From positions 1 to 17,671 of the forward strand of contig JBBQGG010000062.1 of NCBI GenBank assembly GCA_038322815.1: 17,671 nucleotides of DNA, read 5' to 3'. Shown here one piece after another: positions 1 through 6,911 of the stretch (position 1 is the stretch's first letter; each line of letters opens with the position of its first letter). A program made the translations under genes and the position numbers. The notes under the pieces were generated by a model. That model was not told the DNA's origin and did not search any database. It saw only the letters and a program-made list of their open reading frames with translations. The DNA is from PALSA-1296 sp038322815. Its GTDB lineage: Bacteria > Bacteroidota > Ignavibacteria > Palsa-1295.

Positions 1-1
1 G

Positions 2-1330
2 CTTATGCCCTCACCCCAACCCTCTCCAGAAGTATCGGGAGAGGGAGTTTTTAAACGCGATGAAATTATTGTCGTCTCCAAAGGCGGGTATATTCAAGGC
101 GAGAATTTCGAACGCATTTCGAAAATTGCCGATGATGAAGAAACTGATCTATCGTCCGGCTCGGAGTTCAGCGAACTTGTACGATATAGCAATGGCTTAT
201 GGCATTCGATCCACCCTGATTTTTTGAAGGATCAGATCACCAGGTCGCTTGAAAGATTAGGACTTGAAACGATAGACGTCTATCTCCTCCATAATCCCGA
301 ATATTATATTCAGTGGGCGATTAAAGATGGCATTCCCGAAGATGAGGCGCGGGATACGTACGAGGCGAGAATTCATAAAGCTTTTGCTTATCTCGAGACT
401 GAAGTTCTGCAAGGGAGAATTAAATGGTATGGCGTTAGCTCGAATACTTTTGGAAAATCTGAAGACTCGGTTGATCGTACAGCGCTTGAAAGCATCTGGA
501 GATCAGCACAGCCCTCACCCCAGCCCTCTCCCGGTGTACCGGGAGAGGGAGTTGGCTCTCATTTCGCTGTCATCCAGCTTCCGATGAATCTTTATGAACG
601 CGGCGGATTACTTGAAAAGAATCAGGAGAAATCTACGAAATCAGTTATCGAATTCGCGCGAGAAAAAGACCTTGGTGTTCTCATTAATCGTCCGCTTAAT
701 GCTTTCGGTAATAATACTCTTATTCGTCTCGCTGATTATCCGGTAAGAGAATTCCCACCTGTGACGGAAATATCAGAGTTGGTACACGATCTGAAATTGC
801 AGGAAGAAGAATTCAAAAACGGACCGCTAAAAGATATTTCGCTTAATCCTCAAGCCTATGATGCGGTTAAGAAATTACTCGCTGTTGGCGAGTGGCTCGA
901 TGGAAAATGGGAACATCTCCCATCATTCGAAGAATGGCGCGATCTGCTCTATACCGTGATCAAGCCCCGCGTTCAGTATGCGTTCGATCTTCTGCAGAAT
1001 ACAGTAAAGACCGATCCGGAAGTTTTTCAAAGCCTGCAGGATTATGCTGAAAGCATTGACATTGCAATGGAGCATATTACCAACTTTTATCTGACAAAGG
1101 CAAACGAGAAGTCGCTCGGAATTCATAAAGCCCTCGATGAAATTCTTCCGGCCGAATATAGTGAACTCTCGCTTTCACAAAAATCAATTCTCATGCTACG
1201 CTCTGTAAATGGTATCTCATCTGTTCTTGTCGGAATGAGAAGTGATGAATATATAGATGACGTAATGTATGGGTTGCAGGCGAAGAAGATTGAGGATGTA
1301 GAAGATATCTGGAGAAGATTGGAGTTGTAA
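2..1330 (+). CDS. Aldo/keto reductase family protein, 5' end outside the window
   Basis: NAD(P)H-dependent oxidoreductase of the aldo/keto reductase superfamily (TIM barrel). The frame is open to the window edge. Numbered from the ATG at position 5, visible landmarks are the RDEIIVVSKGGYI strand with the probable catalytic Lys26, DVYLLHNPE with the probable catalytic His96, GRIKWYGVSSN (about 137-147), QLPMNLYE (about 191-198) and a C-terminal SVLVGMRSDEYIDD cofactor-site-like segment. The first strand and the catalytic Asp/Tyr of the family are absent, so the true start almost certainly lies upstream; the ATG at 5 merely abuts a repeat. Two palindromic repeats are translated in frame as PSPQPSPEVSGEGV (residues 2-15) and PSPQPSPGVPGEGV (170-183). 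The long region between the second repeat and the C-terminal motif is larger than in minimal AKRs. Substrate unknown. Family call is firm; activity with the inserts is uncertain. Confidence 0.85.
   Translation, partial: LMPSPQPSPEVSGEGVFKRDEIIVVSKGGYIQGENFERISKIADDEETDLSSGSEFSELVRYSNGLWHSIHPDFLKDQITRSLERLGLETIDVYLLHNPEYYIQWAIKDGIPEDEARDTYEARIHKAFAYLETEVLQGRIKWYGVSSNTFGKSEDSVDRTALESIWRSAQPSPQPSPGVPGEGVGSHFAVIQLPMNLYERGGLLEKNQEKSTKSVIEFAREKDLGVLINRPLNAFGNNTLIRLADYPVREFPPVTEISELVHDLKLQEEEFKNGPLKDISLNPQAYDAVKKLLAVGEWLDGKWEHLPSFEEWRDLLYTVIKPRVQYAFDLLQNTVKTDPEVFQSLQDYAESIDIAMEHITNFYLTKANEKSLGIHKALDEILPAEYSELSLSQKSILMLRSVNGISSVLVGMRSDEYIDDVMYGLQAKKIEDVEDIWRRLEL
8..47. repeat. 40-bp palindromic element, copy 1, inside the AKR gene
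   Basis: Begins ccctcacccca and contains an inverted repeat ccctctcc (20-27) / ggagaggg (38-45). It matches the copy at 512-551 at 35 of 40 positions. Translated in frame as PSPQPSPEVSGEG directly before the RDEIIVVSKGG strand. Confidence 0.85.
512..551. repeat. 40-bp palindromic element, copy 2, inside the AKR gene
   Basis: Same element as at 8-47. Its core, 524-549, is a perfect 12-bp inverted repeat (ccctctcccggt / accgggagaggg) around a 2-bp centre. It encodes PSPQPSPGVPGEGV between IWRSAQ and HFAVIQLPMN of the reductase, consistent with insertion in a surface loop. Confidence 0.9.
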
Positions 1331-1332
1331 GG

Positions 1333-1392
1333 TGTCATTTCGAACGGAGATTCGTTCGACCGATGGGAGAACGAATCGGAGAGAGAAATCTT
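1333..1392 (+). repeat. Left arm of inverted repeat pair A
   Basis: Outer end tgtcatttcgaacggag (1333-1349) and inner end gagagaaatctt (1381-1392) recur inverted at 1731-1788. Between them lies a local 8-bp stem attcgttc/gaacgaat (1350-1357 / 1369-1376). It begins 2 bp after the reductase stop codon. Confidence 0.85.
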
Positions 1393-1423
1393 CTAATAAA
1401 AATAAAAACCTTATTATTCTTTG

Positions 1424-1786
1424 ATGACACATCAGTACTTCGTTTATATTCTCTCGAGTGCAAACCGCACTACGTATATTGGCGTAACGAATAATATTGA
1501 CCGCAGGCTTCAAGAACACCGGAATAAAGTTGTTGAAGGTTATACCTCTAAATATAACGTTGATTCACTTGTCTATTATGAATCCTTTAATGACATTAAG
1601 CAAGCCATTGCTAGAGAAAAGGAAATTAAGAAGTGGAGAGGAGAAAAGAAAACTGCGTTAATAGAATCAAAAAATCCCGATTGGTTAGATTTAAGTGAGA
1701 ACTGGGAGAAATTAAGGATCTATTTTTTTAAAGATTTCTCTCTTCGTCTGCTGCTCCTTCGTCGCGGCAAACTCCGTTCGAAATGA
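1424..1786 (+). CDS. GIY-YIG nuclease domain protein (UPF0213-like)
   Basis: Small single-domain GIY-YIG endonuclease, 120 aa from the ATG at 1424 (a TTG immediately before it is also possible). Motifs in order: YFVYILSS and TYIGVTNNIDRRLQEHR (the GIY-YIG core with the conserved Arg), then SLVYYE, AIAREKEIKKW and the ending KNPDWLDLS, the usual pattern of the YhbQ/UPF0213 group. The family normally ends near that last motif. Here about 20 further residues (KDFSLRLLLLRRGKLRSK) are translated from the right arm of repeat pair A, and the stop codon lies inside that arm. The gene therefore sits entirely between two inverted repeat arms, as cargo or as a possible mobility factor. Natural substrate unknown. 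It converges on rpmA. Family call is sure; function is not. Confidence 0.9.
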   Translation: MTHQYFVYILSSANRTTYIGVTNNIDRRLQEHRNKVVEGYTSKYNVDSLVYYESFNDIKQAIAREKEIKKWRGEKKTALIESKNPDWLDLSENWEKLRIYFFKDFSLRLLLLRRGKLRSK

Positions 1787-1788
1787 CA
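1731..1788 (-). repeat. Right arm of inverted repeat pair A
   Basis: Inverted copy of 1333-1392. aagatttctctc (1731-1742) and ctccgttcgaaatgaca (1772-1788) are exact reverse complements of the left-arm ends, while the central hairpin region differs. It supplies the C-terminus and stop codon of the GIY-YIG gene. Confidence 0.85.
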
Positions 1789-1817
1789 GATACTAAATGT
1801 AGTATAAACCCAGGAAA

Positions 1818-2072
1818 TTAGGAGGGATAAACGCTAATCCTCTGACGGTTCAAACGAAAGCGCTCAAACTTTACCGTGCCATGTGAAAGAGCAAATAAGG
1901 TATCATCCGAACCGATACCGACGTTAAGCCCCGGATGGAATTTCGTACCACGCTGACGAACGAGGATATTTCCCGCAAGCACTGCTTCGCCGCCGAATTT
2001 CTTCACTCCAAGTCGTTGTGCGTTGGAATCACGTCCGTTTTTAGTAGATCCGCCGCCTTTTTTATGTGCCAT
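1818..2072 (-). CDS. rpmA: 50S ribosomal protein L27
   Basis: Large-subunit ribosomal protein whose N-terminus reaches the peptidyl-transferase centre. The 84-aa product starts MAHKKGGGSTKNGRDSNAQR and continues with RLGVKKFGGE, ILVRQRGTKFHPG and VGIGSDDTLFAL, all diagnostic of L27, at the family's usual length. It begins directly with MAHKK, so there is no Firmicutes-type cleavable N-terminal extension. It lies 33 bp downstream of rplU on the same strand, the almost universal rplU-rpmA order, and is presumably co-transcribed with it. Confidence 0.98.
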   Translation of the reverse strand: MAHKKGGGSTKNGRDSNAQRLGVKKFGGEAVLAGNILVRQRGTKFHPGLNVGIGSDDTLFALSHGTVKFERFRLNRQRISVYPS

Positions 2073-2105
2073 AACCTGTTAAAGCAAAAAATAAAAATAA
2101 AAAAA

Positions 2106-2414
2106 TTAGATGCTGAACGAATTGATGTTCAAAACAGTAAAATTCTGGATATGTCCTTTAGTGACACGATAGCGCTTACGGCGCTTTTTCTTGAATACGA
2201 TGATCTTTGAATCGCGATCATGCTCGGCGAATGTTGCCTCTAACTTGACCGAACCACCGACAGCAACCTTGCCGTCAGATCCCTGAGCAAGTAAAACCTT
2301 GCCGAATTTCACTTTTTCACCGTCTTTGGCGCCATCAAAGTAGGCAACGCGAAGTTGTTTCGCGCCGTCCTCTATGCGGTACTGCTCTCCTCTGAATTCT
2401 ACAATTGCGAACAT
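2106..2414 (-). CDS. rplU: 50S ribosomal protein L21
   Basis: Large-subunit ribosomal protein that binds 23S rRNA. The 102-aa product starts MFAIVEFRGEQYRIEDG, has the KVLLAQGSDGKVAVG segment and the L21 signature KIIVFKKKRRKRYRVTKGH near residues 73-91. Usual family length. First gene of the rplU-rpmA pair. The 131-bp gap upstream carries a candidate TAnnTTTG promoter that would give an untranslated leader of roughly 90 nt. Confidence 0.98.
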   Translation of the reverse strand: MFAIVEFRGEQYRIEDGAKQLRVAYFDGAKDGEKVKFGKVLLAQGSDGKVAVGGSVKLEATFAEHDRDSKIIVFKKKRRKRYRVTKGHIQNFTVLNINSFSI

Positions 2415-2509
2415 CTTTTTAAGTTTCTTTTATTAGCCGAGTGTAAATGCCTTTAGGGGGAAAAAAGTTCACTAAATTGTCCGGAAACGTACTTTTACTG
2501 TCTGTGTAT

Positions 2510-2517
2510 CAAAAATA
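2510..2517 (-). promoter_or_regulatory. Candidate Bacteroidota-type -7 box upstream of rplU
   Basis: The minus strand reads TATTTTTG, an exact match to the Bacteroidota -7 consensus TAnnTTTG, in the gap between the phosphatase gene and rplU. No convincing -33 TTG element is visible at the expected distance. If used, transcription would start near 2503. Confidence 0.4.
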
Positions 2518-2545
2518 CCGTGAAATTTGAAGTTGACCTTAGTAA

Positions 2546-3790
2546 TTATTGTACTCGTTTAATAATAACAAGCGTAATATCATCGCTGACAATTAATTTA
2601 GTCTCCCGAAAAAGTGCCTTTTCCAAAACCGAGGGGGAAATGTCATCTGTTTCTACAGATGATAAAAACATTTCAACTCCCTTACCTCCTAACATCTCTC
2701 CGTCGCTTATCGCCTCTGATAAACCATCGGTATAAAAGGCACAATATGAGCCAAGACTAAAATTTGTTTCCAGAGGTTCAAAATCATATTTAGCGATCAC
2801 TCCAAGCGGAATCCCACTTGTGGCAAGTTCTTTAAAATCTCCATTTGGCAATGATACTATCGGCCTCGGATGACCACAGACAATGGAAGAAATTTTTTCT
2901 GTCTCAGTATCGAATATCGCAAAGACAGCAGTTATATATCGCTCTGAAGTTGTACTTTCATAGATCAGACGGTTAAGATCACTTATCATTTCACGGAAGC
3001 TTAATTGGCCGGAGCGAAGCGGCGATATAAGCGCACGTAAGGAAGCTTGCAAGCCGGACATCAAGATTGCCGCGCTGATGCCTTTGCCCACCACATCTGC
3101 AATTGCAACGAATACCTGGTATTCATTCAGTTTGATAATGTCATAATAATCGCCTCCGACAAGTTCACTTTGTTTTGAAAAAGCAGTAAAAGAGAGACCG
3201 GGGATCTCAGGCACCACTTGAGGTAAAAGTGATTGTTGAATCTCACGAGCTAATCGAAGTTCAGCTTCGTAACGCTCGCGCAGACGTTCATCTTCGAAAA
3301 GCGCTGCATTCGTCAGTGCAATTCCTGTAAGAAGTGAAAGTGATTCAAGATAATTATGCTCAGTCGATACATCTGCCTCAGGCGATAGAGATTTGCCAAA
3401 ACCTAAAAACCCGATGATCGTCTGTTGTTCTGAATCAAAAATAGGAATTGTAAAATGTGTTCGCCCCGGCGGAGCGAAAAGCCAGGTTTCAAACATCTCA
3501 AAAGAAATTGATGAAGGCAGATCAACTTCGCGAAATCCCGATTTGGAAATTAGATTATAGATTGGATCTGCATATTCCATTTTCTCCGATAGATATGCAA
3601 AACCTTCTGTGATTAGCCCCTTCCCCATGATCGTCCGCATAACACTTTTGAGAATACCTTCCGGACCAAGATCAGGTGTTAGTGTACGGGCGAATTCCAG
3701 CAGTGAACGCATTGCAAATCGCTCACGCAGCAGCTCGCGATCGGGATCGGGTATCGGGTTCAGGGTATCGGGTTTCGAAGTCGTACTCAA
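2546..3790 (-). CDS. GAF-domain SpoIIE/RsbU-type PP2C phosphatase
   Basis: Cytoplasmic serine phosphatase of the SpoIIE/RsbU class, which usually acts on an anti-sigma-factor antagonist in a partner-switching pathway. Of 414 aa, residues about 40-165 resemble a GAF sensor domain, 166-186 form a charged helical linker ending AREIQQSLLP, and about 190-412 form the PP2C domain. Metal-ligand motifs are present: VGGDYYD (211-217), ADVVGKGISAA (231-241), FYTDGLSEA (352-360) and SDDITLVII (402-410). The longest frame starts at a TTG (3790). Its first 25 residues (PDTLNPIPDPD) come from a TCGGGTN heptamer array, and ATG Met27 is an alternative start just before the GAF domain. No anti-sigma partner gene lies adjacent. 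It is 131 bp upstream of rplU on the same strand, but that gene has its own candidate promoter. Confidence 0.9.
   Translation of the reverse strand: MSTTSKPDTLNPIPDPDRELLRERFAMRSLLEFARTLTPDLGPEGILKSVMRTIMGKGLITEGFAYLSEKMEYADPIYNLISKSGFREVDLPSSISFEMFETWLFAPPGRTHFTIPIFDSEQQTIIGFLGFGKSLSPEADVSTEHNYLESLSLLTGIALTNAALFEDERLRERYEAELRLAREIQQSLLPQVVPEIPGLSFTAFSKQSELVGGDYYDIIKLNEYQVFVAIADVVGKGISAAILMSGLQASLRALISPLRSGQLSFREMISDLNRLIYESTTSERYITAVFAIFDTETEKISSIVCGHPRPIVSLPNGDFKELATSGIPLGVIAKYDFEPLETNFSLGSYCAFYTDGLSEAISDGEMLGGKGVEMFLSSVETDDISPSVLEKALFRETKLIVSDDITLVIIKRVQ
3741..3774. repeat. TCGGGTN heptamer tandem array at the phosphatase N-terminus
   Basis: Plus-strand units tcggga, tcgggta, tcgggtt, cagggta, tcgggtt. 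It is read on the minus strand as Pro/Asp-rich codons if the TTG start at 3790 is used. Same unit as the array at 8008-8042. Confidence 0.8.
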
Positions 3791-3871
3791 TTAATCTCTA
3801 TTTACAATAATAGGTAACATTTAGAGGATGTGTTCTGTTAGCGTAAAACTTAATCTCATCAAAACTTCCTC

Positions 3872-4408
3872 ATGAATATTATACTCCCGATTTTTCTTGC
3901 AATTGCTTTAGGTTTGTCTTCATGCACCTCGACATATGAAGACTCAATGAAGGTTTATTTTTCGCCGAAAGGGGGAGCGGAAGAAGCAATAGTTGAAGCT
4001 ATCGAGAATGCTCAGTCCGAAATACTCGTACAGGCTTATAGTCTTACTTCGCAGCCAATTGTTGATGCGCTAATCAAAGTCCACCAAGATAACGTTAACG
4101 TAAGACTAATACTAGATAGACGTGCAGAGACAGGGGAAAAAGAAAAAAATGCACTCCGTCAACTTAATACCGAAAAAATATATGTAAAGATAGATACAGT
4201 TGTTGGTTTAGCGCATAAGAAAGTTATGATCATAGATTCAATCATAACGATTACAGGAAGTTTCAATTATTCTAAAAGTGCTGAGGAAAAAAATCGAGAG
4301 AATTTGATCGTAATTAGAGATAGGACAATTGCAATGGATTATCTCGATCATTGGAATATGCGAGATTCAGCATCAAGAATAGCTAAGAAAAGACTTAAAC
4401 GTCAATAA
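3872..4408 (+). CDS. Lipoprotein with one phospholipase-D (HKD) nuclease-like motif
   Basis: Predicted exported lipoprotein of the PLD superfamily, 178 aa. The N-terminus is a short hydrophobic signal ending in lipobox LSSC, with the lipidated Cys at 18. The single HKD motif is at 115-132: His115, Lys117, Asp122, then GSFNYS with Gly129, Ser130 and Asn132. The preceding ILVQAYSLTSQPIVDAL and VNVRLILDRR segments fit the first half of the PLDc_2 fold. One-HKD proteins of this size are usually dimeric endonucleases of the Nuc type rather than lipases, so a nuclease role at the cell envelope is the best guess. It stands alone: the phosphatase diverges upstream and a tRNA gene lies on the opposite strand downstream. 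No clear ribosome binding site. Confidence 0.85.
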   Translation: MNIILPIFLAIALGLSSCTSTYEDSMKVYFSPKGGAEEAIVEAIENAQSEILVQAYSLTSQPIVDALIKVHQDNVNVRLILDRRAETGEKEKNALRQLNTEKIYVKIDTVVGLAHKKVMIIDSIITITGSFNYSKSAEEKNRENLIVIRDRTIAMDYLDHWNMRDSASRIAKKRLKRQ

Positions 4409-4426
4409 GAGAAGATATTGCCAATG

Positions 4427-4499
<73 letters not shown>

Positions 4500-4506
4500 A
4501 TTTCCA

Positions 4507-4535
4507 AGCTAAAAGCTAAAGCTAAAAGCTAAAAA
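4507..4535. repeat. AGCTAAA heptamer tandem array after the tRNA gene
   Basis: Units agctaaa, agctaaa, gctaaa (one base short), agctaaa, then aa. It lies between the tRNA-Gly 5' end and the DUF2851 stop codon. Confidence 0.8.
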
Positions 4536-4566
4536 TTTCATAATTGCTGCACTCTAACAACAAAGA

Positions 4567-5955
4567 CTACCTGAGAGGTTTCCAGCCTTTTATCATAAGT
4601 CTTTCTCCGACCGGACATTCCGAGCAGCGTTTTGCAGTGCAAAAATTCCGATAAAGGTATAATGCGCCTTGTTCGCCAAGTGTAGAGCGAATGTTCTCGG
4701 ACTCCAAAAGCTCTTGTTCCACTACATTAATATATTGTGCACTCGACCGTGAGGAATACTCACCCCATTCTTTGCGAAGCGGCTTAACTCTGCTTTGTAT
4801 TTTCTCCTGCTCGTGACTTTTTCCTTTTGCGTGTTCTGTTTCAATTACGATTCGTGCAGGGAATATCACATTTAATACGATCGCCCTTTTTCGCTCATCA
4901 CCAAGCAAGGCATGAGGTTCGTCAAGCGATTGCTTGAATGAAATATGTTTTTCCCAAAACGGAGAATCTCCGAGTTCATACGTGATATCTTCGTAAATTG
5001 AATAGTCGGTACGGGAAAAATATTTTCTTGCTAAAACTGCAGCAAGGGCAATGCGGCGATATGGTGTATTCAAAGGACGGACACGAAAAAAAGCCCAGTC
5101 ATTTTCGGCAAGATGTTCAGAAATATCGTAATCAACTTTTAATGCTTCCCACTTTGCAGAAAGATCTAAGAGATATTCATTTACATCCGGCTCGAATTCT
5201 TGCTGCGGCTTAGAAAGAAGCCCTGAAGCACCAAAAAATAAAGCTTCAAATATTCCATGAATGTCCTGAGCAGATTCTTTAGCACGTATTTTCTGAAGAA
5301 ACGATCGAGGCAACAGACGAGCAAGTTGTATGAAAGGCATTCTATTCTCTGAATATCCAAAAGCATCAAAAACAAATTCATAGACTTTATCGTGAATGAA
5401 CTCATCGGTTATAGGTGAACCAACCTCATGTACTATTCTCGCAATTCTTTCATCTAATCGCGCTTCTCCCATCTTTGCTACGACCTTTGATTTGAAGTTC
5501 ATCGGAAGCGAAAGATTATGCGGGAAGCACGGCAATTCCGGAGACCTGGCAAATTTTTTCTCAAAAAGCTCCTGCCAGAATGTGCGTTGGTCGAAAGCAA
5601 GATTATCTCGCAAAATCAGCACCGGTACTTTTGGAGAAGCATTTTGTAACTCTTCGATATCTGCATCTAAGACCACATGCAAAATGACTTGTGAATAATT
5701 TTTATCATCTGAATGCCCATGATCATCCCATCCGCCAACTCTTTTATGAAGTTCTATATCGCCTTTGATGCGCATTCCATCAAGAGCAATTTCAGCATTC
5801 ATAAAGTCAGGACCACCGCGATGATCATTATACTCTCCCCGGCTGATAATTTTTATTTCCGTTCCGTCGGATAGAATAGGATGTGGGACGAGGAATCTGG
5901 ATTGATCTTTCCAGATCTCATGTAAAAGCGATTCAGCTAACGTATCAGATTTCAT
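4567..5955 (-). CDS. DUF2851 family protein
   Basis: 462-aa protein of the DUF2851 family, common in Bacteroidota and of unknown function. Recognisable features are the N-terminal block GGPDFMNAEIALDG (about 47-60), KGDIELHKRVGGWDDHGH (about 64-81) and YSQVILHVVLDAD (about 87-99), rich in conserved acidic and His residues, and a C-terminal Cys cluster (FCTAKRCSECPVG) that could bind metal. The spacing of Asp/Glu residues in the N-terminal block is reminiscent of nuclease-like folds, but I cannot establish that. No signal peptide or membrane segment, so probably cytoplasmic. It begins 21 bp from repeat pair B, which separates it from pyrF upstream. Confidence 0.85.
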   Translation of the reverse strand: MKSDTLAESLLHEIWKDQSRFLVPHPILSDGTEIKIISRGEYNDHRGGPDFMNAEIALDGMRIKGDIELHKRVGGWDDHGHSDDKNYSQVILHVVLDADIEELQNASPKVPVLILRDNLAFDQRTFWQELFEKKFARSPELPCFPHNLSLPMNFKSKVVAKMGEARLDERIARIVHEVGSPITDEFIHDKVYEFVFDAFGYSENRMPFIQLARLLPRSFLQKIRAKESAQDIHGIFEALFFGASGLLSKPQQEFEPDVNEYLLDLSAKWEALKVDYDISEHLAENDWAFFRVRPLNTPYRRIALAAVLARKYFSRTDYSIYEDITYELGDSPFWEKHISFKQSLDEPHALLGDERKRAIVLNVIFPARIVIETEHAKGKSHEQEKIQSRVKPLRKEWGEYSSRSSAQYINVVEQELLESENIRSTLGEQGALYLYRNFCTAKRCSECPVGERLMIKGWKPLR

Positions 5956-5976
5956 TCTATCGGAGTTTTTTAATGT

Positions 5977-6085
5977 GTCATTGCGAAGAGGACTTTAGTC
6001 CGACGCGGCAATCTAAAAAAATTAAGATTTACTCCATGGTCAAATATTTTAGATCGCTACACTCCCTTCGGTCGCTTGCGATGAC
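5977..6085. repeat. Inverted repeat pair B (tgtcattgcg family) between pyrF and DUF2851
   Basis: The left arm (5977-6014) starts gtcattgcgaag, carries hairpin ggact-tt-agtcc (5990-6001) and ends gcaatct. The right arm (6051-6085) is a diverged inverted copy: its reverse complement starts gtcatcgcaag and ends gcgatct. The arms flank a 36-bp AT-rich spacer with no gene. Same family as pairs A and C. Confidence 0.85.
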
Positions 6086-6096
6086 GTGGTTTGGAA

Positions 6097-6891
6097 TCAT
6101 CTCATTATTTCTACAAGTTTAATCGCCGCCGCTCTTGCTGCCTCTGCAAAATCTTTTTCCTTCGATGCACCGCAGACGGCTCGGCTGACATTGATAATTG
6201 CAATGCCATCAGCATTCGCCTGCAATACTTCTTCAAGCGATCCGCCCTGAGCACCTATCCCGGGAATAAGGAATGGTAACTCGGGCGCACGTTCACGGAG
6301 AGCTTTTAATTCTGATGGCTTTGTTGCACCGACAACAAGACCACAATTACGTTTCGATGCGTTCCACTCTCGGACTTTATCTGTGACTTCTTCATAAAGT
6401 TTTTTTCCACTTTTTAGCTCAAGGTATTGAAAATCTTTTGCACCCTGATTCGATGTCAGTCCTAAGAAAAAAACGCCTCGATCTTCCCTTTGTAAAAAAG
6501 ACTCTACAGAATCAGTGCCCATGTACGGACTGATGGTGATCGAATCGAAATTGAATTTTTCCTGGTATGCAATCGCATACTGATCGCTTGTCGCCCCAAT
6601 ATCGCCGCGTTTTATATCTGCAATAGTGAATATTTCAGCGGGAATATGTGCAAGCGTACCTTCGAGTGCTTGAAAACCTTTCACTCCATACGCTTCATAA
6701 TATGCCACATTGGGTTTATAAGCACATACAATATCTTTCGTTGCATCTATGATCGACTTATTAAATGTTAGAACCGGATTCGTTTCGCTATGCAGAAATT
6801 CCGGAACACTTGCAAGTGCAGTGTCCAAACCAATACAAAGCTTCGAATTATTTTTTACTTGGGCTGATCGTATTTTTTCTATAAATTTCAT
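6097..6891 (-). CDS. pyrF: Orotidine 5'-phosphate decarboxylase (type 2)
   Basis: Catalyses the last step of de novo pyrimidine synthesis, OMP to UMP plus CO2, in the cytoplasm. The 264-aa product has the LCIGLDTAL strand (18-26) with the substrate-binding Asp, the catalytic DxKxxD motif in FTIADIKRGDIGATSDQYA (Asp92, Lys94, Asp97), SPYMGTDSVE (121-130) and the phosphate-binding PGIGAQGG loop (210-217). Length and the GATSDQYA context fit the type 2 (TIGR02127-like) form, longer than the E. coli enzyme. Repeat pairs B and C flank it on both sides, so it appears to be a single-gene unit, with pair C starting 21 bp upstream of its ATG. Confidence 0.96.
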   Translation of the reverse strand: MKFIEKIRSAQVKNNSKLCIGLDTALASVPEFLHSETNPVLTFNKSIIDATKDIVCAYKPNVAYYEAYGVKGFQALEGTLAHIPAEIFTIADIKRGDIGATSDQYAIAYQEKFNFDSITISPYMGTDSVESFLQREDRGVFFLGLTSNQGAKDFQYLELKSGKKLYEEVTDKVREWNASKRNCGLVVGATKPSELKALRERAPELPFLIPGIGAQGGSLEEVLQANADGIAIINVSRAVCGASKEKDFAEAARAAAIKLVEIMR

Positions 6892-6911
6892 ATTGCGATA
6901 TTTATTTCAGA

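Noticed and set aside
327..587. Open frame overlapping the reductase gene, including a PHPSPLPVYRERE peptide
   Set aside because: It is an alternative-frame reading of the reductase gene and its palindromic repeat. Such peptides are well-known spurious translations of dispersed repeats.
1217..1519. 100-codon minus-strand frame across the reductase end and the GIY-YIG start
   Set aside because: It runs through the repeat arm and opposite to two well-supported genes, with no family motif.
5883..6122. Plus-strand frame of 79 codons across repeat pair B
   Set aside because: It is composed largely of repeat-arm translation (CHCEEDFSPTRQS-type, SLHSLRSLAMT), a common artefact of this repeat family.
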